Assembly: GCA_021771695.1 (NCBI GenBank)
Contig: JAETON010000019.1
Span: 1-44,936 of the forward strand
DNA from: Lachnospiraceae bacterium
GTDB lineage: Bacteria > Bacillota > Clostridia > Lachnospirales > Lachnospiraceae
Length of the DNA: 44,936 nucleotides
Direction: 5' to 3'
In this document: positions 8,069-15,888 of the stretch, piece by piece
How the letters are laid out: each line of letters begins with the position of its first letter
Position numbering within the stretch: the first letter of the stretch is position 1
Program-made: the position numbers and the translations under genes
Notes under the pieces: generated by a model
Seen by the model: only the letters and a program-made list of their open reading frames with translations
The model's database searches: none
What the model was told of the DNA's origin: nothing

Positions 8069-9082
8069 ATGAAGTACAGAATACCAGATTATTATAATAG
8101 TTTTTCCTGTATTGGATCCCAATGCAGGGATAATTGCTGTATTGGCTGGGAAATTGATATTGACGAGAAATCTTTTGTAAATTACCAATCTATAGAAGGA
8201 AGTTTTAGAAAAAAATTAAGCAAAGGAATTTCCAAACAGCCGTACCCGCATTTTAAAATGGATCATTTGGACAGATGTGTTTTTTTGAATGAGCAGAATT
8301 TATGTGAGATATATCAAGAACTTGGGAAAGAAAGTTTATGCCGGGTATGTACGGAACATCCAAGGTTTCATGCAATCTATGGAGAGATAAAAGAATCGGG
8401 ACTTGGATTGGCATGTGAGACTGCGGCAGAATTGATTTTAAAACAGGAAGAACCATTGAAGTTTTATGAGGCTGGAGAAGGGGCTTTGGAAGATGAAATG
8501 ATGGAGTTTTTATTTGAAGCAAGAGAAGAGATTTTTCATGTTTTGCAAAATCGAGAGATTTCTATGGAAAAACGCTGGAATTATATGTATTTGTTCACAA
8601 AACATATACAAAATATATTGAATCAGGGAGAGGCTTTTAAATCCCTATCTATAACAGAATTGAATTTAGAACAAAAACAGCCGTTCCAAAACATGAAATC
8701 GGCTGCATACATAAATTTATGGATTGGCATATACAAAGATTTTGAAAAAATGGATGATGTTTGGGAGAACCTTTTGGAAAATGCTTTACAATCTCAGGAA
8801 AATCCAGAAAATATGGATTTGGAAAACACATTTTATGAACAGTTAATGATCTACTTCATTTATCGGTATTTTATGAAATCAGTATATGATGATAATCCAT
8901 TGGATAAAGTAAAGTTTGCAATGATCAGCTGTCTGCTGATTGCAAGAATCGTACAATGTGCAAATCTTTCTTTCTATGGTCTGACTGCGATAGATGCTGC
9001 ACGTCTTTATTCCAAGGAGATTGAATATTCCAAAGAAAATATGGAAGCTGTATTTGAAGAATTGTTGTTTGACTCTATTTAA
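8069..9082 (+). CDS. FliB-like (lysine-N-methylase family) cysteine-cluster protein
   Basis: 337 residues. The cysteine pattern is that of the flagellin lysine-N-methylase/YkgJ-type family: C14, C19, C23 and C24 in the first 25 residues, then C70, C79, C91 and C94 (CVFLNEQNLCEI and LCRVCTEHPR). These probably bind an iron-sulfur cluster or zinc. FliB methylates flagellin in enterobacteria, but no flagellar gene is in this window, so the substrate here is unknown. The start was set at ATG 8069, 5 bases after GAGGG; ATG 8057 lacks a ribosome site. The tail after residue 130 is poorly conserved and helical. Confidence 0.72.
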   Translation: MKYRIPDYYNSFSCIGSQCRDNCCIGWEIDIDEKSFVNYQSIEGSFRKKLSKGISKQPYPHFKMDHLDRCVFLNEQNLCEIYQELGKESLCRVCTEHPRFHAIYGEIKESGLGLACETAAELILKQEEPLKFYEAGEGALEDEMMEFLFEAREEIFHVLQNREISMEKRWNYMYLFTKHIQNILNQGEAFKSLSITELNLEQKQPFQNMKSAAYINLWIGIYKDFEKMDDVWENLLENALQSQENPENMDLENTFYEQLMIYFIYRYFMKSVYDDNPLDKVKFAMISCLLIARIVQCANLSFYGLTAIDAARLYSKEIEYSKENMEAVFEELLFDSI

Positions 9083-9139
9083 AATGTTACAAAGTGGTGA
9101 AAAATATGGTAGATTTATGAATATTTTTCCATGAGATTA

Positions 9140-9168
9140 TTTACAAGCACAATGGATAACCTTATAAT
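9140..9168 (+). promoter_or_regulatory. Promoter of the ECF sigma gene
   Basis: TTTACA (9140-9145), 17-bp spacer, TATAAT (9163-9168). This is a housekeeping sigma-A type promoter. A small inverted repeat, GTGCT-AAAC-AGCAC (9174-9187), lies at the expected transcription start and could be an operator. Confidence 0.65.
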
Positions 9169-9216
9169 TGAGAGTGCTAAACAGCACAATTTTAATGTTG
9201 AGAGAGAAGAAAATTC

Positions 9217-9771
9217 ATGAAACTACGAAAGAGGAAACCTGTTGGAAAACGTACGGTACAGTATATTGAAAAATTGTATGCCTTATATTCCAGAAAATTA
9301 TTTTTTATTGCAAGAAATTATGTAAAGGATACGGATTTAGCACAAGATATTGTACAAATGGTTTTTGAAAAAGCACTGCTGTATTCTAACAGTATTTTAA
9401 AAGTTCCAGAAGATGAGATTTTATACTTTTTAACAGCCATGGTGAAAAATACATCTTTTTCTGTTTTGGAAATTGAGAAGCAATATGCACATGAACATTT
9501 ATGTTATGATGACGGTGATGAAGGGGATTATGTAGAAGATCCTACCAATGATTATATACAATTGATTGATTTGCATTCTTTAAAGGAAAAGCTTTCCAAG
9601 ATGCCGGAACGGCATCGGGATGCATTGTTATTCCGCTATGTATACGGATTCAAATGTAAAGAAATTGCCGGAATGTTTCGTATTTCTGAGCGGAGTGTAA
9701 AGGCCAGATGCAGTGAGGGCAGAAGCAGATTAAAGAAAATGTTGATAGATGATGGCGAATATATTGAATAA
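9217..9771 (+). CDS. ECF-type RNA polymerase sigma-70 factor
   Basis: 184 residues with two sigma domains. Region 2 spans about residues 17-90 (LYSRKLFFIARNYVKDTDLAQDIVQMVF). Region 4 spans about 130-178 (MPERHRDALLFRY, then a helix-turn-helix CKEIAGMFRISERSVKARCSEGRSRL). An unusually acidic linker (DDGDEGDYVED) joins them. Such factors redirect RNA polymerase in response to stress and are normally held by an anti-sigma partner. No anti-sigma gene is adjacent: upstream is the FliB-like gene and downstream is a convergent lipoprotein. Its promoter looks sigma-A dependent rather than self-dependent. Confidence 0.88.
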   Translation: MKLRKRKPVGKRTVQYIEKLYALYSRKLFFIARNYVKDTDLAQDIVQMVFEKALLYSNSILKVPEDEILYFLTAMVKNTSFSVLEIEKQYAHEHLCYDDGDEGDYVEDPTNDYIQLIDLHSLKEKLSKMPERHRDALLFRYVYGFKCKEIAGMFRISERSVKARCSEGRSRLKKMLIDDGEYIE

Positions 9772-9772
9772 A

Positions 9773-9810
9773 AAAAGGACAGCCAAATTGATTTGGAAGT
9801 CCTTTTGTTT
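9773..9810. terminator. Bidirectional terminator between sigma factor and lipoprotein
   Basis: Outer stem AAAAGGAC (9773-9780) with GTCCTTTT (9799-9806) and inner stem CCAAAT (9783-9788) with ATTTGG (9791-9796). A-rich and T-rich flanks serve both convergent genes. Confidence 0.85.
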
Positions 9811-9824
9811 TTATCGTATCATTA

Positions 9825-10490
9825 TCATTGATTGGTAACAAGTTTCATGAAATCAGCCCCTGTTTGTTCGCTGTTTTTCGGGAAAAATAGTTTTATGGTA
9901 TTTTTTCCGCTTTTTATTTTTTGCAGCTTTAAGGAAAAGGTTTTGTTGTGCATATCTTCGGAAATATCAGCATTTGCAAAACCTTCAATGATGTTTGCAA
10001 CCAATTGTTTTTTTGCATCAGATAGTTTTTCAATGTGCTGTGGTTTTAACTCGTTTACAGTTTCTGTTTTTGCATCTTTAAAAATTTTTAAATAATCAAT
10101 ATACTGGCTGGAAACCTTAACTTTGGCCTCCTTGTCATCTTCTTTCACAATTGTGATTTTGTAGTCTAACTGTGCCATTTTTTTGCTGACGGCATCAAAA
10201 ATATCAGAAGCCTGCTGTTTGGTAATGGAAACACCTGCAGAAGAAAAACTCTTCTGAAATGTTGAAATCATAGAAGAACGATATTCCTTTAAGGTACTTT
10301 TTGATTCTTCTTTGTCAATGCCGATATCAGACATGGCTTTTGTGTTTTGGTAAATCATCAGCTGATAAAATGCATCCATAGTTTTATCTGGATCTTTGAT
10401 ATTGTCGTTGCCGCATCCCGTAAGCATAAATAAACTTAGGGAAACAAAAAGAATACCAGCGGTTATTTTTTTTAACATCCTACGTTTCAT
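9825..10490 (-). CDS. DUF5105-like lipoprotein
   Basis: 221 residues with a clear lipoprotein signal: positively charged start MKRRMLKK, a hydrophobic core and the lipobox LTGC, with Cys26 as the lipidated residue. The mature part starts with a helical segment after DPDKTMDAFYQLM, as in DUF5105-type surface lipoproteins of Bacilli and Clostridia, and is lysine-rich. It should be anchored to the outer face of the membrane; its function is not known. AAAGGA lies about 9 bases before the ATG. It has its own consensus promoter and is divergent from parE. Confidence 0.75.
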   Translation of the reverse strand: MKRRMLKKITAGILFVSLSLFMLTGCGNDNIKDPDKTMDAFYQLMIYQNTKAMSDIGIDKEESKSTLKEYRSSMISTFQKSFSSAGVSITKQQASDIFDAVSKKMAQLDYKITIVKEDDKEAKVKVSSQYIDYLKIFKDAKTETVNELKPQHIEKLSDAKKQLVANIIEGFANADISEDMHNKTFSLKLQKIKSGKNTIKLFFPKNSEQTGADFMKLVTNQ

Positions 10491-10522
10491 TCTCTTTTGT
10501 CCTTTCTTGTTTTTCTTTTGTA

Positions 10523-10551
10523 ATTATAAAATTTATACGGTATAATGTCAA
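10523..10551 (-). promoter_or_regulatory. Consensus promoter of the lipoprotein gene
   Basis: On the minus strand: TTGACA (10551-10546), 17-bp spacer, TATAAT (10528-10523). Both hexamers match the sigma-A consensus exactly. Confidence 0.85.
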
Positions 10552-10560
10552 CTTGTGTCG

Positions 10561-10581
10561 GACAAACTTACACAGTTTGTC
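10561..10581. promoter_or_regulatory. Operator-like inverted repeat between lipoprotein and parE
   Basis: GACAAACT and AGTTTGTC, perfect 8-bp arms with a 5-bp spacer. It is 9 bp upstream of the lipoprotein -35 and overlaps the candidate parE -35 (TTGTCA 10577-10582). Confidence 0.65.
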
Positions 10582-10605
10582 AATCTAAAATTTCTATGAT
10601 AAACT
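10577..10605 (+). promoter_or_regulatory. Candidate promoter of parE-parC
   Basis: TTGTCA (10577-10582), 17-bp spacer, TAAACT (10600-10605). The -35 is shared with the GACAAACT/AGTTTGTC repeat. Confidence 0.5.
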
Positions 10606-10646
10606 ATTTAAAATTACCTTTTTAGTGAGGAGGAGAAATATAAAAT

Positions 10647-12560
10647 ATGGCGAAAAATACATATGATGCCAACAGCATTTCTGTATTGGAAGGGCTGGAG
10701 GCTGTCAGGAAGCGCCCTGGTATGTATATCGGGAGTGTTTCAACGAAAGGATTGAACCATTTAATATATGAAATTGTAGATAATTCCGTAGATGAATTTT
10801 TGGCAGGATACTGTGATGAGATTACGGTATCCTTGGAGGATGATGGAACTGCTATTGTCTCAGATAACGGACGAGGAATCCCTGTTGGAATTAATGAAAG
10901 AACCGGAATTCCAGCAGTGGAGATGGTATTTACTATGCTTCATGCCGGAGGAAAATTTGGAGATGGCGGATATAAAATATCCGGAGGACTCCATGGGGTA
11001 GGAGCTTCTGTGGTAAATGCATTGTCTACCTGGCTTACAGTAACGATTCAACAGAATGGAAATATTTATCAGCAAAAATATGCCCGCGGGAAAATTATTT
11101 GTCCATTAACTGTGATTGGTTCCTGCAAAAAGTCAGATACGGGAACGACAGTACAGTTCCTGCCGGATCCGGAAATTTTTGATAAAACATATTTTAAAGC
11201 AGCGATGGTACGAAATCGTTTGCATGAAACTGCCTATTTAAATCCGAATTTGACCATTCATTATGTCAATCGAAGAAAAGGTGAAGAGACAGCTGTAGAT
11301 TATCATGAACCGGATGGTATCTGTGCATATGTAAAGAAATTGAATGAAGGAAAAACAGTGCTTCATGAACCAATTTATTTTAAGAGAATGGTAGAAGGAA
11401 TTGAAGCAGAAGTTGCATTTCAATATACGGAAGATTTTGGGGAAAATATTCTTGGGTTCTGTAATAATATTTATACCATTGAAGGCGGAACGCATATTAC
11501 CGGCTTTAAAACAAAATTTACAACTGTTATGAATCAGTATGCCCGTGAAATCGGAATTTTAAGAGAAAAAGATGCAAATTTTACTGGGACAGATGTACGA
11601 AATGGAATGACAGCCATTATTTCAGTGAAACATCCGGATCCAAGGTTTGAAGGACAAACAAAGACCAAATTGGATAATCCGGATGCTGGAAAGTCTGTTG
11701 GGGAGATTACCGGAGAAGAAGCAGTTCTTTATTTTGATAAAAATTTGGATACTCTAAAGAAAGTATTGGCTTGTGCAGAAAAATCTGCCAAAATACGTAA
11801 AGCAGAAGAAAAAGCAAAAACCAATATGCTGGTGAAACAAAAATTGTCCATTGACAGCAATGGAAAGCTGGCCAACTGTGAAAGCAGAAAATCTGAGGAA
11901 TGTGAAATTTTTATTGTAGAGGGAGACTCTGCCGGTGGTTCAGCAAAAACTGCAAGAAATCGAAAAACCCAGGCAATTCTTCCAATCCGCGGTAAAATTT
12001 TGAATGTTGAAAAGGCTACGATGGATAAGGTACTTGCAAATGCAGAAATTAAAACGATGATTAATGCATTTGGATGTGGATTTTCTGAAGGATACGGTAA
12101 TGATTTTGACATTCAAAAACTTCGGTATCATAAAATTATAATTATGACAGATGCAGATGTGGATGGTGCACATATTGCTACATTATTATTGACTTTTTTC
12201 TATCGTTTTATGCCGGAATTAATTTCTCATGGACATGTTTATCTGGCAACCCCGCCTCTTTATAAAGCAATACCAAAAAAAGGGGAAGAAACCTACTTGT
12301 TTGATGATGCAGCATTGGAAAAATATCGTGCAAAACAAAAAGGGGCTTTTACTTTGCAGCGTTATAAAGGCTTGGGAGAGATGGATGCAGAACAGTTATG
12401 GGAAACAACATTAAATCCGGAAACCAGAACTTTAAAACAGATTGAGATTGAGGACGCCAGAATGGCATCGAATGTAACTTCCATGTTGATGGGAAGTGAA
12501 GTTCCTCCAAGAAGACAATTTATTTATGAAAATGCAAAAGAAGCTGATTTGGATATTTAG
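10647..12560 (+). CDS. parE: DNA topoisomerase IV subunit B (ParE; GyrB-like)
   Basis: A 637-residue ATPase subunit of a type IIA topoisomerase. The GHKL ATP-binding motifs are EIVDNSVDEFLAG, DNGRGIPVGI and GGLHGVGASVVNALS. The Toprim metal-binding motifs are VEGDSAGGSA and MTDADVDGAHI. The chain ends with the usual LDI. AGGAGG precedes the ATG. GyrB and ParE are hard to separate by eye; ParE is preferred because the partner 30 bp downstream lacks a GyrA box and has the ParC-type QRDR, and because dnaA/recF, the usual neighbours of gyrB, are absent. Together the two subunits decatenate daughter chromosomes. Confidence 0.85.
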   Translation: MAKNTYDANSISVLEGLEAVRKRPGMYIGSVSTKGLNHLIYEIVDNSVDEFLAGYCDEITVSLEDDGTAIVSDNGRGIPVGINERTGIPAVEMVFTMLHAGGKFGDGGYKISGGLHGVGASVVNALSTWLTVTIQQNGNIYQQKYARGKIICPLTVIGSCKKSDTGTTVQFLPDPEIFDKTYFKAAMVRNRLHETAYLNPNLTIHYVNRRKGEETAVDYHEPDGICAYVKKLNEGKTVLHEPIYFKRMVEGIEAEVAFQYTEDFGENILGFCNNIYTIEGGTHITGFKTKFTTVMNQYAREIGILREKDANFTGTDVRNGMTAIISVKHPDPRFEGQTKTKLDNPDAGKSVGEITGEEAVLYFDKNLDTLKKVLACAEKSAKIRKAEEKAKTNMLVKQKLSIDSNGKLANCESRKSEECEIFIVEGDSAGGSAKTARNRKTQAILPIRGKILNVEKATMDKVLANAEIKTMINAFGCGFSEGYGNDFDIQKLRYHKIIIMTDADVDGAHIATLLLTFFYRFMPELISHGHVYLATPPLYKAIPKKGEETYLFDDAALEKYRAKQKGAFTLQRYKGLGEMDAEQLWETTLNPETRTLKQIEIEDARMASNVTSMLMGSEVPPRRQFIYENAKEADLDI

Positions 12561-12590
12561 AATCTATGGAATTTATAGAAAGGAATTGTT

Positions 12591-14843
12591 ATGTCAGAAC
12601 AGATTATAAAAGCAGAATTTTCCGAAGTGATGCAAAAGTCTTATATTGACTATGCAATGAGTGTTATCTGTTCCAGAGCCCTTCCAGATGCCAGAGATGG
12701 CTTAAAGCCGGTACAGCGGCGAGTGCTGTATGCAATGGACGAGCTTGGACTTCGATATGACAGACCGCATCGAAAATCTGCAAGAATTGTAGGAGATGCT
12801 ATGGGTAAATATCATCCTCATGGCGACAGTTCTATTTATGAAGCATTGGTTGTAATGTCTCAGGAATTTAAAAAGGGGCTGGCTTTGGTTGACGGCCATG
12901 GAAACTTTGGTTCGATTGAGGGAGACGGCGCAGCCGCAATGCGTTATACAGAAGCGAGACTTCAAAAAATTACACAGGAAGCTTATCTTTCTGATTTAGA
13001 TAAAAATGTGGTAGATTTTGTTTCTAACTTTGATGAAACAGAAAAAGAGCCGGAAGTTCTTCCAGTTAAGATTCCTAATCTTTTGGTGAATGGGGCGGAT
13101 GGAATTGCAGTTGGAATGACGACCAGTATTCCCCCGCATAATCTGGGGGAAGTGATAGATGCGGTGAAAGCATATATGCGGAAAGAGAGTATTTCCAATG
13201 AAGAATTAATGGAATATCTGCCGGGGCCTGATTTTCCAACAGGAGGATTGGTTGTAAACAAAAAGGATTTATTAAATATTTATTCATCTGGAACAGGAAA
13301 ATTAAAATTAAGAGGAAAAGTCATTTTTGAACAAGGGAAAAAACGAGGGGAAAAGGATAAGCTGGTAATTACCGAAATACCTTATACAATGATTGGGAAT
13401 AATATATCAAAATTCTTATCAGATGTGGTAAATTTAATTGAAACAAAAAAAACCACAGACATTTTAGATATTTCCAATGAATCTTCCAAAGATGGAATCC
13501 GTATTGTATTAGAACTTCGGAAAGGGGCAGATGTAGAAAGATTGGAAAATCTTCTGTATAAAAAAACAAAGCTGGAGGATACTTTCGGTGTGAATATGCT
13601 TGCCATTGTAAATGGAAGACCGGAAACATTAAGCCTTCGTGATGTGATTGCACATCATATGCAGTTTTATTATGAGATTACCAGAAGAAAATATCAGACG
13701 CTTTTAAATAAACTTTATGAGCAGAGGGAAATAAAAGAAGGTTTAATAAAAGCCTGTGATATAATTGATTTAATTATTGAAATTATCAGAGGAAGCCAGA
13801 GCCAGAAGGAAGTAAAAGCATGTCTTACCAAAGGGGACACTGGAAAAATACGTTTTCGATCATCAGATTCCATGATTGAGGCATCAAAACTTCGTTTTAC
13901 GGATAAACAAGCATCTGCAATTTTAGACTTAAAATTATATCGTTTAATTGGTCTGGAAATTATGGCACTGCAGGAAGAATATGAGGAAATCATAACCAAG
14001 ATTGCAGAGTATGAAGATATTTTAGAAAATCCGTCATCTATGAAAAAAGTTATCCGTAAAGAGCTGGATTCTATCAAGAAAGAATTTGGAAGAGAACGAA
14101 GAACTGTTATTGAAGACGGCAAAGAAGCTGTATATGTGGAAGCACCATTAAAAGAAGAACAGATTTATTTTATGATGGATCGGTTTGGCTACTGTAAAAC
14201 CTTTGATAAGGCAACTTTTGAAAGAAATAAAGAAAATGCTAAGAAAGACTATAAATATATTGTTCCTTGTATGAATACAGATAAAATCTGTCTTTTTACA
14301 AATCAGGGAAGTATGCATCAAATCAAGGCAGTGGATATTCCGGCAGGAAAATACCGGGATAAGGGAACGCCAATTGACAATCTTGGAAATTATGACAGTT
14401 CAAAAGAAGCAATCATTTCAGTCATGGCTGCAGAAGCTGTAATTCACGAGATGTTGTTATTTGTAACGGCAAAAAGTATGTTAAAGATTGTTGACGGTGT
14501 AGAATTTAAGGTGACGAAACGGACAGTTGCAGCCACCAAATTATCTGATGATGAATTAATAAAGGTGATTCCGGTAAATGTCAGTGAAGATATACAGGAT
14601 AAAGTTGTTTTACAGACAAAAGAAGGAATGTTTTTGAAATTTTTGTTAAATGAGATTCCAAAGAAAAAGAAAAGTGCTTTCGGTGTCCGAGGCATGAAGC
14701 TTTTCAAAGAAGATGTTATTTCTAATGCATATGTTATGGGAGCACAAAATATTTCTTCTATTATGTATAAAAAGAAAAAATTGGAGTTTAACAAGTTAAA
14801 ACTTGCAAAACGAGATACCAAAGGATCTAAAATCCGTCGTTAA
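12591..14843 (+). CDS. parC: DNA topoisomerase IV subunit A (ParC; GyrA-like)
   Basis: 750 residues. The DNA-cleaving tyrosine is Tyr119 in AAMRYTEARL. The quinolone-determining region HPHGDSSIYEALV has Ser80 and Glu84, the wild-type pair of E. coli ParC (GyrA has Asp at the second site), so no classical resistance change is visible. The C-terminal beta-pinwheel (about residues 510-750) contains no QRRGGKG-like GyrA box, the element that lets gyrase wrap DNA and introduce negative supercoils. This supports topoisomerase IV or a supercoiling-deficient relative. It shares an operon with parE and is followed 16 bp later by a glycosyltransferase. Confidence 0.85.
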   Translation: MSEQIIKAEFSEVMQKSYIDYAMSVICSRALPDARDGLKPVQRRVLYAMDELGLRYDRPHRKSARIVGDAMGKYHPHGDSSIYEALVVMSQEFKKGLALVDGHGNFGSIEGDGAAAMRYTEARLQKITQEAYLSDLDKNVVDFVSNFDETEKEPEVLPVKIPNLLVNGADGIAVGMTTSIPPHNLGEVIDAVKAYMRKESISNEELMEYLPGPDFPTGGLVVNKKDLLNIYSSGTGKLKLRGKVIFEQGKKRGEKDKLVITEIPYTMIGNNISKFLSDVVNLIETKKTTDILDISNESSKDGIRIVLELRKGADVERLENLLYKKTKLEDTFGVNMLAIVNGRPETLSLRDVIAHHMQFYYEITRRKYQTLLNKLYEQREIKEGLIKACDIIDLIIEIIRGSQSQKEVKACLTKGDTGKIRFRSSDSMIEASKLRFTDKQASAILDLKLYRLIGLEIMALQEEYEEIITKIAEYEDILENPSSMKKVIRKELDSIKKEFGRERRTVIEDGKEAVYVEAPLKEEQIYFMMDRFGYCKTFDKATFERNKENAKKDYKYIVPCMNTDKICLFTNQGSMHQIKAVDIPAGKYRDKGTPIDNLGNYDSSKEAIISVMAAEAVIHEMLLFVTAKSMLKIVDGVEFKVTKRTVAATKLSDDELIKVIPVNVSEDIQDKVVLQTKEGMFLKFLLNEIPKKKKSAFGVRGMKLFKEDVISNAYVMGAQNISSIMYKKKKLEFNKLKLAKRDTKGSKIRR

Positions 14844-14858
14844 GAAAGGGAAACATAT

Positions 14859-15770
14859 ATGAAAGTTGATTTGATTATTCCAACTTATAAACCGGGAGAG
14901 AAATTAAAAGAATCTCTTCACAGACTATCGCTGCAGACCAGAAAGCCCGACCGGATTATTTTGATTAATACAGAAGAAAAATATTTTCCCAAGGATCTTA
15001 CAGCACCCTATGAAAATGTAGAGGTGCATCATATTGAGAAAAAGGACTTTGACCATGGAAAAACCAGAGATTATGGAGCTTCCATGTCTAATGCAGATAT
15101 TTTAATGTTTATGACGGATGATGCTGTTCCAAAAGACCGTATGCTGGTGGAAAATTTAATAAAGTCTTTTGAAAATCCAGAGGTAGGAGCAGCTTATGGC
15201 CGTCAATTGGCAGATGGAAGGAAAAATTATATTGAATATTATACAAGAATTTTTAATTATCCTCCAGAAAGCAGATTAAAAACAAAGGAAGATTTAGATA
15301 CTTTAGGAATCAAAACATTTTTCTGTTCTAATGCATGCAGTGCATACCGTAAAACAGATTATGATGCAATGGGCGGATTTCTTCATAAAACAATTTTTAA
15401 TGAAGATATGATTATGGCATCAAAAATGATCGAGGCAGGAAAGACCATTGCTTATGCAGCGGATGCGGCGGTATGGCATTGGCACGACTATCATGCAATA
15501 GAACAGCTTCATAGGAATTTTGATTTGGCGGTGTCACAGGTGGATTATGGCGGACTTTTCTTGGAGGTAAAATCAGAATCTGAAGGAGTAAAAATGGTGA
15601 TTTCCACATTAAAGCATTTGATTTCCAAAGGAAAAATTCATTTGATACCAAAGTATATTTTAGACAGTGGATGTAAATTTATTGGATATAAGCTTGGAAG
15701 AAATTATAAAAAACTGCCGCGCTGGATGATTTTAAAATTGACAATGAATCAAACCTATTGGAATTCATAA
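14859..15770 (+). CDS. GT2-family glycosyltransferase (rhamnosyltransferase-like)
   Basis: 303 residues with a GT-A fold. The N-terminal strand VDLIIPTYKPGEKL leads to FDHGKTRDYGAS, a motif seen in dTDP-rhamnosyltransferase-like GT2 enzymes, and MTDDAVPKD is the metal/nucleotide-binding acidic motif. FNEDMIMASKMIEAG is the acceptor-side ED motif. It probably adds sugars to a cell-wall polysaccharide. It starts 16 bp after parC with AGAAAGGG upstream, and is followed by two LCP ligases that attach wall polymers to peptidoglycan. The donor sugar is inferred, not shown. Confidence 0.85.
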   Translation: MKVDLIIPTYKPGEKLKESLHRLSLQTRKPDRIILINTEEKYFPKDLTAPYENVEVHHIEKKDFDHGKTRDYGASMSNADILMFMTDDAVPKDRMLVENLIKSFENPEVGAAYGRQLADGRKNYIEYYTRIFNYPPESRLKTKEDLDTLGIKTFFCSNACSAYRKTDYDAMGGFLHKTIFNEDMIMASKMIEAGKTIAYAADAAVWHWHDYHAIEQLHRNFDLAVSQVDYGGLFLEVKSESEGVKMVISTLKHLISKGKIHLIPKYILDSGCKFIGYKLGRNYKKLPRWMILKLTMNQTYWNS

Positions 15771-15799
15771 AGTTTCATTTGCTCTATGAAAAACATATC

Positions 15800-15839
15800 T
15801 TTAGGAAAACTTAATAAAATCGGCTATTGTTTTCCTAAA
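15800..15839. repeat. 11-bp inverted repeat at the LCP promoter
   Basis: TTTAGGAAAAC (15800-15810) and GTTTTCCTAAA (15829-15839) are exact complements with an 18-bp loop. The right arm covers the -35 region of the promoter at 15848. With no T run it is better read as an operator than as the terminator of the preceding gene. Confidence 0.7.
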
Positions 15840-15853
15840 TAATATGGTATAAT
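15827..15853 (+). promoter_or_regulatory. Candidate promoter of the LCP gene pair
   Basis: TATAAT (15848-15853) with TTGTTT (15827-15832) at 15-bp spacing, which is short and suggests regulation. The -35 lies inside the 11-bp inverted repeat. Confidence 0.5.
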
Positions 15854-15888
15854 TAAGAACTATGAGTAGATGTTTTAGGAGGACACAA

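Noticed and set aside
10860-14821. Several minus-strand frames of 70-135 codons across the topoisomerase genes
   Set aside because: They are opposite to clearly conserved ParE/ParC coding sequence, have no ribosome sites and match no family.
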